50,411 bases of DNA, from assembly GCA_017398765.1 (NCBI GenBank), contig JAFQEY010000032.1:1-50411 (forward strand), read 5' to 3'. The position numbers were made by a program, and so were the translations under genes. Under the pieces are notes generated by a model. That model ran no database searches. It saw only the letters and a list, made by a program, of their open reading frames with translations, and was not told where the DNA came from. The DNA is from Akkermansia sp. GTDB lineage: Bacteria; Verrucomicrobiota; Verrucomicrobiia; Verrucomicrobiales; Akkermansiaceae. Positions 17,058 to 24,867 of the stretch are shown here, piece by piece (position 1 is the first letter of the stretch; every line of letters begins with the position of its first letter).

Positions 17058-18167
17058 ATGATTCACATCGTTACACATCCTTTGATAGGCAATTACGGCG
17101 GAATGCTACAGGCGTTTGCCTTGCAGCGTGCCGTGGCAGGACTGGGACACTCGGTGAAAGTTTGTGACGAAGTTCCGGAATTTGCAAAATCAGGCTACTT
17201 TTCAAGGGGAAGAAGAGTCAGATGGAATCAATGCAAGGAGATTATCAATATTATTTTAGGGCGGTTGACCTATACACCGGCTTTCCTCAAATATAAAGTT
17301 GCAAAGAGCTTTAAAACAGCCTTCATGGAGGTGAGCAACAAGAGCGAGATAGCTGCCGGAGATTCATTTATCATCGGGAGTGACCAGGTATGGCGATTAG
17401 AGTACACTCGCACGTATAGCGGTGCAGAGCATTTTTTTCTTGATTTTGCAACACCTGAGCAAAGGCAGAGAAGCATAGCGTATGCGGCTTCATACGGCAC
17501 GGACAAATGGGAAGGAACGCCGGAAGAGACAGAGACGTGCCGCGCTCTGCTGCAAGCTTTCAAGGCTGTCTCAGTTCGGGAAGAATCCGGTATAGGGCTG
17601 TGCCGGGAAATATTCGGGGTAGAAGCGTTACAAATGCCGGATCCCACCCTGCTGTTAAATGCCGGAGAATACAGCAACCTGATCAATAAATCCCGCACCC
17701 GCAAACCATGCAGTCGGTATATGGCTGACTACGTGCTGGATTCAGCACCGGAAATTCAGCAGCTGTTGGAGGCAACCGCACGGCAGCAGAACATGTACCG
17801 CCAGCACCTCATGCCGCATGTGCATGCAGAAAAATGCCGAGACCGTTTTCCCATGTCTGTCCCGCAGTGGTTGCGCTGCATCAGAGACAGTCAATACATG
17901 ATAACGGATTCATTCCACGGCTGCGTTTTCAGCATCATCTTTAACAGACCTTTCATTTGTCTGGGAAATGCCGCGCGCGGCAGCAGTCGGTTTGACACCT
18001 TGCTTAAAACCTTCGGGCTGCAGGGACGAATGCTTACGGAACCGACCCCCCAGGCTGTAGAAGAACTCATTTCCACCCCGATTGACTGGGCAGGAGTTAA
18101 TGCAAGGATTGAAGATGAGCGCCGACGTGGGCTCCAGTTTTTGCAGCAATACTTACCCCAAGCGTAA
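17058..18167 (+). CDS. Polysaccharide pyruvyl transferase family protein
   Basis: 369 residues. The N-terminus IHIVTHPLIGNYGGMLQAFALQ matches the family opening (HxxNYGxxLQAxAL), followed by FIIGSDQVWRLEYT, the typical GSDQVW motif, and later DSFHGCVFSIIFNRPFICLGN near the C-terminus. Members add pyruvate ketals to exopolysaccharides or LPS from phosphoenolpyruvate. The start ATG at 17058 fits the family; a GTG at 17046 would add four residues. The flippase gene starts 2 bases after the stop, so both act in making and exporting the same surface glycan (inference). Confidence 0.85.
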   Translation: MIHIVTHPLIGNYGGMLQAFALQRAVAGLGHSVKVCDEVPEFAKSGYFSRGRRVRWNQCKEIINIILGRLTYTPAFLKYKVAKSFKTAFMEVSNKSEIAAGDSFIIGSDQVWRLEYTRTYSGAEHFFLDFATPEQRQRSIAYAASYGTDKWEGTPEETETCRALLQAFKAVSVREESGIGLCREIFGVEALQMPDPTLLLNAGEYSNLINKSRTRKPCSRYMADYVLDSAPEIQQLLEATARQQNMYRQHLMPHVHAEKCRDRFPMSVPQWLRCIRDSQYMITDSFHGCVFSIIFNRPFICLGNAARGSSRFDTLLKTFGLQGRMLTEPTPQAVEELISTPIDWAGVNARIEDERRRGLQFLQQYLPQA

Positions 18168-18169
18168 CG

Positions 18170-19621
18170 ATGTCCAGTGTCAAACAGGAAACCGTGGCCG
18201 GAGCCAAGTGGCTCATGTTGCAGAAGTTCACGCTCCAACCTCTGCAATTTCTTTACAGCATGGTACTTGCACGACTGGTTACCCCAAAGGAAATGGGCAT
18301 TGTGGGACTAACTGCCGTATTCTTCGCCGTGGCAGGCACCTTATCTTCAGCCGGGTTCGGCTCTGCGCTCATCCGCAAAATAGACCGCACGGAAATTGAC
18401 TGCGATACAGCCTTTTGGTTTAACCTGGGAATGAGCCTGCTGATGAGTTCGGTCTTATTTTTCGCGGCTCCCTGGTTTGTCACCTTTTATCAGCAGCCGG
18501 AGTTGCTGTGGCTGACACGCTGCAGTGCTGTGATGATGTTCCTATCCTCCACCGCAGGGGTTCACTGGACCCTCTACACAGCCCGGAGAGATTTCAAAAC
18601 ACCGGCCATCATCCAGACCGTGTCTACCATCATCTCCATGCCCGTGTGTTTGGGGCTTGCCTACATAGGCTGGGGAGTCTGGGCTCTCATGTGCGGCACT
18701 CTTACCAGTGCTCTGCTTTCGTTGGTGTGGGTTTGGCTGGTTTCTCCGTGGCGACCGGGCAGGCAGTTTTCCGTGGCCTCATTCCGTGAGCTTTTCGGCT
18801 TCGGCAGTAAACTGGCTGTCACCGGTATCATCAGTACCCTCTTTGCCAACTTACGCACATTCATTGTCGGCAAATTTTACAGTCCCGCCGAACTGGGGAT
18901 GTATGTGAAAGGCGCACACGTGGGGATGATGGCACCTGGGCTGATTAACGGCATACTGGGAACAGTAACATACCCCATACTGGCAACCCTGCAAAATGAC
19001 CGGGCACGCTTAACCTCTGTTTACCGCAAATATATCAGAGTGGCAACTCTTCCTATTACCATAGGCTGCATGTTGGTGACAGCCTTAGCAGAACCACTGG
19101 TGGGTCTGTGTTTCGGTGAGCGGTGGTTACCATGCGTTATCTATGTTCAATTGGTGAGTGCCGCCATGATGTTTGACCATGTGGTCACCATCAATCTGAG
19201 TCTTTTGCAGGTTCTGGGTCGCTCTGATTTATTGCTTTGGCTGGAAATATGTAAAAAGGCTATACTGCTGCCCATGATATTATTTGCCGCAAGCATCAGT
19301 GCCCCGGCAATGTGTGCCGTGTCCATATTCTACGGACAGATAGCCATTTACATTAACTGTTACTACACAGGGAAATTCCTGGGGCTCACCTGGTGGAAGC
19401 AGCAAAAAGACTACATGCCTTATGTTATCTGGGCGGTCATTGCCTGCATACCGGCCTGGCTCTGCACACTTACTGAGTGGCATTACATAGCCCAACTGCT
19501 GGCAGGCGGCTGCACTGCGGCCCTCATTTATTTCGGCGGGCTGCATGTTATCCATGATGCCTCATACCGGGAATTATTCGAAATTATCCGGAGCAAGTTC
19601 AAAAAACAGGCAAATAATTGA
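18170..19621 (+). CDS. Wzx-like oligosaccharide flippase
   Basis: A 483-residue polytopic membrane protein of the MATE/PST superfamily with many regularly spaced hydrophobic segments. The N-terminal VAGAKWLMLQKF, the VLARLVTPKEMGIVGL motif (RxLxPxEfG type) and the mid-protein FYSPAELGMYVKGAHVG motif are characteristic of lipopolysaccharide/O-antigen translocases that move undecaprenyl-linked sugar units across the inner membrane. It follows the pyruvyl transferase directly. It ends in a basic cytoplasmic tail (RSKFKKQANN). Confidence 0.9.
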   Translation: MSSVKQETVAGAKWLMLQKFTLQPLQFLYSMVLARLVTPKEMGIVGLTAVFFAVAGTLSSAGFGSALIRKIDRTEIDCDTAFWFNLGMSLLMSSVLFFAAPWFVTFYQQPELLWLTRCSAVMMFLSSTAGVHWTLYTARRDFKTPAIIQTVSTIISMPVCLGLAYIGWGVWALMCGTLTSALLSLVWVWLVSPWRPGRQFSVASFRELFGFGSKLAVTGIISTLFANLRTFIVGKFYSPAELGMYVKGAHVGMMAPGLINGILGTVTYPILATLQNDRARLTSVYRKYIRVATLPITIGCMLVTALAEPLVGLCFGERWLPCVIYVQLVSAAMMFDHVVTINLSLLQVLGRSDLLLWLEICKKAILLPMILFAASISAPAMCAVSIFYGQIAIYINCYYTGKFLGLTWWKQQKDYMPYVIWAVIACIPAWLCTLTEWHYIAQLLAGGCTAALIYFGGLHVIHDASYRELFEIIRSKFKKQANN

Positions 19622-19673
19622 TAAAAAAAGGGTTCCGATTTGCGCCCAAACGACTTTCAGGCACAGCAGACGT

Positions 19674-19751
19674 GCCGGGCAAGATGGATTTGAACCGCCT
19701 GAATCACGCAAACGAAGAGAAAGTGACAGCTCCGCCCTTGCCCGGCGGAGC
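19674..19751 (+). other. Two mutually exclusive hairpins downstream of the flippase gene
   Basis: Hairpin A pairs 19674-19683 with 19737-19746 (10 bp perfect, 53 bases between). Hairpin B pairs 19729-19736 with 19744-19751 (8 bp perfect, 7-base loop). They use overlapping bases, so only one can form at a time, as in attenuators and riboswitches. No T run follows B. The segment was examined as a minus-strand tRNA because of a GTTCAAATCC T-loop-like box, but the other arms do not fold. Confidence 0.5.
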
Positions 19752-19798
19752 CACAGCGTATATGCTGAAAAAGGCGGCAACAATGCCCCGATACCATA

Positions 19799-19936
19799 AT
19801 GGAAACGCATAAAGACAAAATTAGCTGGCTGACCGGTCTGCTGACCGGTTGGGGGATTCGGGAAAGCTGGGCAAAGCTCATAGCGGGAGCCATCGTGGGA
19901 GCGATTGCCTCACTGGGATGCTTCAGTGCCCTGTAA
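19799..19936 (+). CDS. Small membrane protein, 45 residues (holin-like character)
   Basis: METHKDKISW opens a charged N-terminus, then a Gly/Leu-rich stretch with LTGLLTGWGIRESW and a single transmembrane helix AKLIAGAIVGAIASLGCF. I do not recognise a named family. The GWGI-x-ESWAKLIAGAIVGA pattern is reminiscent of small phage holin-like proteins, an impression only. Codon use resembles neighbouring genes, and a strong hairpin directly follows the stop, which supports a real gene. No Shine-Dalgarno or promoter is evident; it may be the last gene of the flippase transcript or a stand-alone. Confidence 0.5.
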   Translation: METHKDKISWLTGLLTGWGIRESWAKLIAGAIVGAIASLGCFSAL

Positions 19937-19946
19937 CAGTACCATT

Positions 19947-19976
19947 GAGCAGGGGGGAGCAGCAGCCCCCCTGCTC
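19947..19976 (+). terminator. Strong GC hairpin after the 45-residue ORF
   Basis: An 11-bp perfect stem (19947-19957 with 19966-19976) and an 8-base loop, followed by TCAGATTCTTT. The U tract is poor, so termination may be imperfect. From here to 20188 I see no gene, only a TTGACA-like box at 20007 and a small GCCCC/GGGGC hairpin at 20053-20067. Confidence 0.65.
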
Positions 19977-20188
19977 TCAGATTCTTTGCCGTATGGTGCC
20001 GGCAAGTTGACATTTTTCCATTTTGACAGCTAAATGGGTATTTGCAAAGTGAGCCCCGCTGAGGGGCCATTTTATAACACCCACGGGCACTGATTTTGGC
20101 GGCATCTGCCCGCGCACTTTCTGCAAATTGCCATTTTCCTGATTGCGCCAACGCGTATAATAAGCTCTTTTGTATACGCACGGAAAGC

Positions 20189-20217
20189 TTGACAAAAAAA
20201 TGGGCGTAGTCTTTACT
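20189..20217 (+). promoter_or_regulatory. Promoter of the M16 peptidase gene
   Basis: Perfect -35 TTGACA (20189-20194), 17-base spacer, -10 TTTACT (20212-20217); a leader of about 20 bases before the ATG at 20244. Confidence 0.7.
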
Positions 20218-20243
20218 AAAGACAAAACCAAAGCAAGCAGACC

Positions 20244-23108
20244 ATGACCACCAGAACGATTCTCCTGACGCTGGCACTGAGCATGCCGATAATGGCGGCA
20301 CCTCAGGCTGACACAGCAGCCACCACGCCGCCCCCCGCCACGACCACCGCCCCCCAAGGGGAGCTGCAGGTTGACCCTGAGCTGGTCTGCGGGGAGCTTC
20401 CCAACGGTATCCGCTACATGATACGCCCGACCAAAGAGCCTGCGGGGCGCGGGAGTGTACGGCTCTATGTCAACAACGGTTCCCTGAATGAAAGCAAAGA
20501 AAACTCCGGGCTTTCGCATCTGATTGAGCACCTCGTGTTCAACGGCAGCCGCACCTACGAGCGCGGAGAGCTCATCCCCACCATGCAGAAGCTGGGACTT
20601 GGCTTCGGCGGTGATGTGAACGCCTACACCGGGCTGCTACAAACCGTTTATAAATTGGATTTACCCCGATTGGATGAAGAAACCGTCAGCACCACCCTGA
20701 CGATACTGCGGGATTTTGCCGACGGCGCAACGCTGACGGACGATGCCATCAACCACGAACGCGGTATTGTTATCAGTGAGTTGAAAGCGCGTGACTCCCA
20801 AAACTACCGCACCACCATTGCCCTGCTGCGCCTGCTGTGCAACGGAACCCGAGTGCCGGATTTCATGCCCATCGGGCTGGAAAGTGTCATCCGCGATACC
20901 CCCTGTGAACAGGTGCGGGAATTCTACCGCAACAATTATCTCTCACGCCGTATGACCGTAGTGGTCACGGGAGATTTCAAAGCGGAGGACATGGTGGCTC
21001 AGGTGGAAAAACACTTTGGCAGCATGAAGGATTCCGGAACCCCGCCCGCCCGCCCGGAAATTGGCACCCCGGTGGATTTGGGGGCGGCAGAGCTGATAGT
21101 CAAGAACCCGGAACAGGCGCATGTGAGTATCTCTCTCAACGTGGTCTCCCCTTGGGAGTTCAAGCCGGACACCATAGAGCAACGCATCAAGGACATGCCG
21201 CTCACGGTTGCCTGCGCCATGCTCAATCAGAGACTGGCGCGCATGGTGCGCGAGGACAACTGCCCGTTCATGGCGGCAGAAGCGGGTGAAAGTGAGCTCT
21301 TTGAATCCGCCCGCCTCTTCTCCGCCAATCTGACCGCGCAGCCTGAGCATTGGAAACAGGCCCTCACCACCGTGGAACAGGAACTGCGCCGTGCCTGCGA
21401 ATTCGGCTTCAGCGAGCAGGAGCTCACAGAAATCGTACGCTCCAGTCTCGCTGCCGCCCTGGTGCGGGAGCAACGCTGGGAATCCACCACCTGCACCGCC
21501 ATGGCAGACGCGCTCATCTCCGCTATCGGAGAAAGGGCCACATTCACCGCCCCGAAGGAGGACACCCGCACCCTGCAGGCAGCTCTGGCTCAGATTGCTG
21601 CGGACCCGGATATCTGCCGCCGAGCCCTCAAGACGGCCTATGAGGCTGACCGCATCAAGCTTTCGCTCACCGGTAATACCCCGGAAGACCTGACCAAGGA
21701 GCAGCTGCGCGCCGCCTACAATGAAGCCCGCGCCACGGAAGTCACGCCACCCGAGGAAGAGAAAACAGCAGCCTTTGCCTACGAAAACATAGGCGAGCCC
21801 GGCAAGGTGGTGCAGAGTGCCTATCTGGAAGATGTGGGCGTGACCACGCTCACCCTCAGCAACGGTATCCGCGTCAACATCAAACCCATTTCCACCACCA
21901 GACAAGCCGTATCCGTTGCAGCACGCATCGATGGCGGCTCCCGCACCATGACGGGGATTCCCGGGCTCAATATCCTGGCGGAATCCGTCATGAATCAGGG
22001 GGGGCTGGAAGCCCACACGGCAGATGACCTTTCCCGCATTCTGGCGGGGCGCCACGTGGGATTCGGGTTCGCCTCAGAAATGGACAGATACGTATTCAGC
22101 GGGAACTGCACGCCGGAAGATTTGGAGCTGCAGTGCCAACTGCTGATTGCCGGAATCCTGCACCCCGGCTTCCGCGATACTGGCGAAACGCTGCTGCGCC
22201 GCAGTCTTCCCCAGATATATAACCGCTTGAGCAACACGCCGGAGGGCGCGTTCTCCTACCAGAGCTCCCGCATCATGCACGGGGAGGACCCCCGCTTCAC
22301 TATGCCTGCCCGGGAACAGCTGGAATCTCTCTCTACTCAGCAGGTGCAGAATGCCCTCACCCCGGCTCTGCAGAAAGCGGCCATGGAGGTAAGCATCGTG
22401 GGTGATTTCAGGACAGAAGACATCATTCCGATTATTGAACGCACTTTTGGTGCCATGCCGGAGCGCAATCCTGATTTCACTCCCGCCACGGCAGAGGAAC
22501 GCAACGTCAGCTTCAGAACATGGGGCTGCCACGAGTTCCTGCGCTACCCAACCGAGCTGGATAAGACGATTGTGACACACGTGCGCTACGCCGGCAACGG
22601 CCGCGACACGCGCCGCAACCGCCGTTTGCAGGTGCTCAACTCCATTGTCAGAGAAAAGTTGTTCGACGGAATTCGAGCCGAGTTGGGAGAAACCTACTCC
22701 CCCATCGTACGGCTCAAACTCAACAACAACTATGACAACGCCGCCACCATCTCCACGGCCAGCACAGGGGTGAAAGGCAACCGCATCAAGGTAAATACCG
22801 CCATGGAACTCATCCTGCGGAATCTGGCTCTGGACGGCGGTATCACGGATGAGGACTTTGTGCGCGCCATCCGCCCGATTATTGCCGCCACGGAAAAATC
22901 ACTGAGAACACCCGGTTTCTGGCAGGGAGCCATAGCCCGACTGCAAACAGAACCGGAGCGTCTGGAGGAACTGCGGGACCTGCTGCAGGATTTACGCAGC
23001 ATGACGGCAGATGAAATTCGCACCCTGGCAAAGGAAATCTTCGGCAACGATGATAAAGTGAACAAGTTCTTCACCGTGCCGGAGGACTTTGACGAAACAA
23101 AGCACTAA
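20244..23108 (+). CDS. Secreted M16-family zinc metallopeptidase (pitrilysin/insulinase type)
   Basis: 954 residues. A signal peptide (MTTRTILLTLALSMPIMA) and a Thr/Pro/Ala-rich linker precede the first M16 domain. The inverted zinc motif HLIEH is at residues 92-96, and the third ligand Glu lies in ERGIVISELKA some 76 residues on. A second, non-catalytic M16-like half follows (starting near VGVTTLTLSNGIRVNIKP) with the usual C-terminal subdomains, so the full four-domain clam-shell is on one chain. It should degrade peptides in the periplasm. It is monocistronic and convergent with the lipoprotein gene; only 6 bases separate the two stops. Confidence 0.94.
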   Translation: MTTRTILLTLALSMPIMAAPQADTAATTPPPATTTAPQGELQVDPELVCGELPNGIRYMIRPTKEPAGRGSVRLYVNNGSLNESKENSGLSHLIEHLVFNGSRTYERGELIPTMQKLGLGFGGDVNAYTGLLQTVYKLDLPRLDEETVSTTLTILRDFADGATLTDDAINHERGIVISELKARDSQNYRTTIALLRLLCNGTRVPDFMPIGLESVIRDTPCEQVREFYRNNYLSRRMTVVVTGDFKAEDMVAQVEKHFGSMKDSGTPPARPEIGTPVDLGAAELIVKNPEQAHVSISLNVVSPWEFKPDTIEQRIKDMPLTVACAMLNQRLARMVREDNCPFMAAEAGESELFESARLFSANLTAQPEHWKQALTTVEQELRRACEFGFSEQELTEIVRSSLAAALVREQRWESTTCTAMADALISAIGERATFTAPKEDTRTLQAALAQIAADPDICRRALKTAYEADRIKLSLTGNTPEDLTKEQLRAAYNEARATEVTPPEEEKTAAFAYENIGEPGKVVQSAYLEDVGVTTLTLSNGIRVNIKPISTTRQAVSVAARIDGGSRTMTGIPGLNILAESVMNQGGLEAHTADDLSRILAGRHVGFGFASEMDRYVFSGNCTPEDLELQCQLLIAGILHPGFRDTGETLLRRSLPQIYNRLSNTPEGAFSYQSSRIMHGEDPRFTMPAREQLESLSTQQVQNALTPALQKAAMEVSIVGDFRTEDIIPIIERTFGAMPERNPDFTPATAEERNVSFRTWGCHEFLRYPTELDKTIVTHVRYAGNGRDTRRNRRLQVLNSIVREKLFDGIRAELGETYSPIVRLKLNNNYDNAATISTASTGVKGNRIKVNTAMELILRNLALDGGITDEDFVRAIRPIIAATEKSLRTPGFWQGAIARLQTEPERLEELRDLLQDLRSMTADEIRTLAKEIFGNDDKVNKFFTVPEDFDETKH

Positions 23109-23114
23109 GCGAAG

Positions 23115-23732
23115 CTAATCCCCTTCCCCGGCCAGGGGTTCAGGGCGGTCTGATTCCAACACAGCGGGGGAATTTTTTCCCGTGGCTTCTATCAGGAGCG
23201 AACCTTTATCGCCGGCGGCGTTGTATAACCCGCCGGCGATTCTTATGCACAGATACTCCCCATACGCCCAGGCCTTGCCGCTTTGGCGCCGCAACCTCAG
23301 AAAAAGACGGTCAATTTCCCGCCGGCTGACAGGGGCTCCATTCTGAAGCGCGTGATAGAGCGCATCATGCAGCAGGGTCGGCATCAAATCACGCGGGCGG
23401 GTGCACCCCCAGGTCATGCCGTCCCAGATATAGCGGCGGTGCAGAATGAACGTATCCCCGCGCGCCTCCATCAACACACGGTGCGGAGGCTGCGGGTGAA
23501 TCGCCCGCCAACTGCCCAGATTCATCTCCAAATCCCGCCATACAACCGCATGACGGGTTATCAGACAAAACCCCGGAGAATGCTCCGGCAGGTAGGCATA
23601 CCAACTCCCCGGCTGAACCGCCGCCGCACGCACCTCAGGAGAAATCTGCTTCATTTGAATGACATGCACCACCTGCCGACAGCCGCCGCACAGAAACACC
23701 ACCCATGCCATGATTATGATTCGGCATCGCAT
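23115..23732 (-). CDS. Lipoprotein-like protein with a DUF1353-like domain
   Basis: 205 residues. The N-terminus MRCRIIIMAWVVFLCGGC looks like a lipoprotein signal, with Cys18 as the likely lipidated residue (the lipobox LCGGC is non-standard). The middle has YIWDGMTWGC, RDLMPTLLHDALYHALQNG and SRREIDRLFLRLRRQSG, matching the DUF1353 pattern (a conserved HDALY then a D-x-x-F helix) often found in phage-encoded proteins. The function of the domain is unknown. The start at 23732 is fixed by a strong promoter whose -10 ends 8 bases before the ATG. It is divergent from the DegT-like gene and convergent with the M16 gene. Confidence 0.65.
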   Translation of the reverse strand: MRCRIIIMAWVVFLCGGCRQVVHVIQMKQISPEVRAAAVQPGSWYAYLPEHSPGFCLITRHAVVWRDLEMNLGSWRAIHPQPPHRVLMEARGDTFILHRRYIWDGMTWGCTRPRDLMPTLLHDALYHALQNGAPVSRREIDRLFLRLRRQSGKAWAYGEYLCIRIAGGLYNAAGDKGSLLIEATGKNSPAVLESDRPEPLAGEGD

Positions 23733-23740
23733 CTGCTCTC

Positions 23741-23769
23741 AATATACGCCCGGGCGCGGCTCTTGTCAA
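23741..23769 (-). promoter_or_regulatory. Promoter of the DUF1353-like lipoprotein gene
   Basis: Minus strand: perfect -35 TTGACA (23769-23764), 17-base spacer, -10 TATATT (23746-23741), then 8 bases to the ATG. One of the strongest promoters in the window, and nearly leaderless. Confidence 0.8.
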
Positions 23770-23776
23770 TCCACTC

Positions 23777-23805
23777 TTGACCTTTCCCGTCCAAACAGCT
23801 ACACT
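23777..23805 (+). promoter_or_regulatory. Promoter of the DegT-like gene (leaderless type)
   Basis: -35 TTGACC (23777-23782), 17-base spacer, -10 TACACT (23800-23805), 7 bases before the ATG at 23813. Its -35 is only 7 bases from the -35 of the divergent lipoprotein promoter. Confidence 0.65.
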
Positions 23806-23812
23806 TCCGGAC

Positions 23813-24778
23813 ATGAATGATATGATGGGCGGATTTTTCGGAATAGAGCTTCCGGCATACAACAATTTCCCCTTTACGGAATCTACCAACTGTGTCTTTT
23901 GCAACAGCGGACGCACCGCGCTGGACTGTATCCTGCGCAACCTGCCGCGCCCACGCCGCATCTACCTGCCCCGCTTTACCTGTGACTCGGTGACTGAGCC
24001 TCTGGCCGGAATCCCCACCATGCGCTACGGGTGTGAGAATAATCTCGCACCTATTCTGCCGGATGATGCCGGAGAGGATGACATCATCATCCTCTCCGAC
24101 TACTTCGGGCTGACTGCAAACCACGTCAAGCGCGCAGCAGAGCAATTTCCCGGTCGCAGCATTGTGGATGCCACCACCGCTCTGTTCCGGCGGGATTCGG
24201 ACAACAAATTGCCGACATTCTACAGCCCGCGTAAATTTGTCGGAATACCGGACGGGGGTATCGCCTGTGCCCCCTTCCCGCTCACCCGGCAGCCGCAGCA
24301 CGGCGAAAGCTCAGCAGAATTTGCCCTGCATCTGCTACAGAGGCTGGAAAGTGGTGCCGCAGCCGCCGCCCCGGCAGCACAGCGGCTGGAGGATTCCCTG
24401 CACGGCAAACGGCTGCGCATGAGCCCACTCTCCCGAAAACTGCTCAACACTATCGATTTTGCCTCGGTGGCAAAAAGAAGAATGGAAAATTACAGCATCC
24501 TGCACCGTGCCTTGCAGGAACTCAACCGACTCCCCCTGCCGGAGATACCCGACAGTGCCCCAATGTGTTACCCCTTTGTCTCAGGCATCCCGAAATTGCG
24601 GGATGAATTGATTGATGCCGGCATTGCACTACCCCTCTTCTGGCCGGAAGTTCTGGAAAACACCCACCCGGTAAGCACCGAATACAAACTGGCCGGAACC
24701 CTGCTTCCCCTGCCGCTTGACCAGAGATATGACAGGCATGACATGAACTTCCTGCTCCGTCTCATCCTGGGTGAATGA
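23813..24778 (+). CDS. DegT/DnrJ-like PLP-dependent transferase fold protein
   Basis: 321 residues, shorter than typical DegT/DnrJ/EryC1 sugar aminotransferases (about 370). Visible family signs: CNSGRTALDCILRNL (the phosphate-binding SGRxAL loop), YLPRFTCDSVTEPL, a VDATTALF segment at the position of the PLP-ring Asp, and SPRKFVGIPDGGIA with the candidate Schiff-base Lys. The final third is divergent. Substrate unknown; no sugar-nucleotide genes are adjacent. The ATG at 23813 is chosen because the in-frame ATG at 23777 falls on the -35 box. Confidence 0.7.
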   Translation: MNDMMGGFFGIELPAYNNFPFTESTNCVFCNSGRTALDCILRNLPRPRRIYLPRFTCDSVTEPLAGIPTMRYGCENNLAPILPDDAGEDDIIILSDYFGLTANHVKRAAEQFPGRSIVDATTALFRRDSDNKLPTFYSPRKFVGIPDGGIACAPFPLTRQPQHGESSAEFALHLLQRLESGAAAAAPAAQRLEDSLHGKRLRMSPLSRKLLNTIDFASVAKRRMENYSILHRALQELNRLPLPEIPDSAPMCYPFVSGIPKLRDELIDAGIALPLFWPEVLENTHPVSTEYKLAGTLLPLPLDQRYDRHDMNFLLRLILGE

Positions 24779-24829
24779 GCGATTTTCACACAATTTCAAC
24801 AAAAAAATAAAAAAATTGCCATTCGGGGG

Positions 24830-24857
24830 TTGACCTTGACAAAAGGTATGCTAATAT
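24830..24857 (+). promoter_or_regulatory. Extended -10 promoter of greA
   Basis: -35 TTGACC (24830-24835), 16-base spacer, extended -10 TGC-TAATAT (24849-24857); a TTGACA also lies at 24836. Ten bases separate the -10 from the ATG at 24868. Confidence 0.65.
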
Positions 24858-24867
24858 GGTCTTACGT

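Noticed and set aside
19674..19746. Possible tRNA on the minus strand, 73 bases with a 9-bp acceptor-like stem and a GTTCAAATCC box
   Set aside because: No D arm with GG, no 5-bp anticodon stem with a 7-base loop, and the T stem has a mismatch and a wobble. Kept only as alternative hairpins.
20007..20075. Possible small RNA: TTGACA box at 20007 with a CTAAAT -10, then a GCCCC/GGGGC hairpin
   Set aside because: The -10 is weak, the product would be under 40 bases and the hairpin tail has only a short T run.
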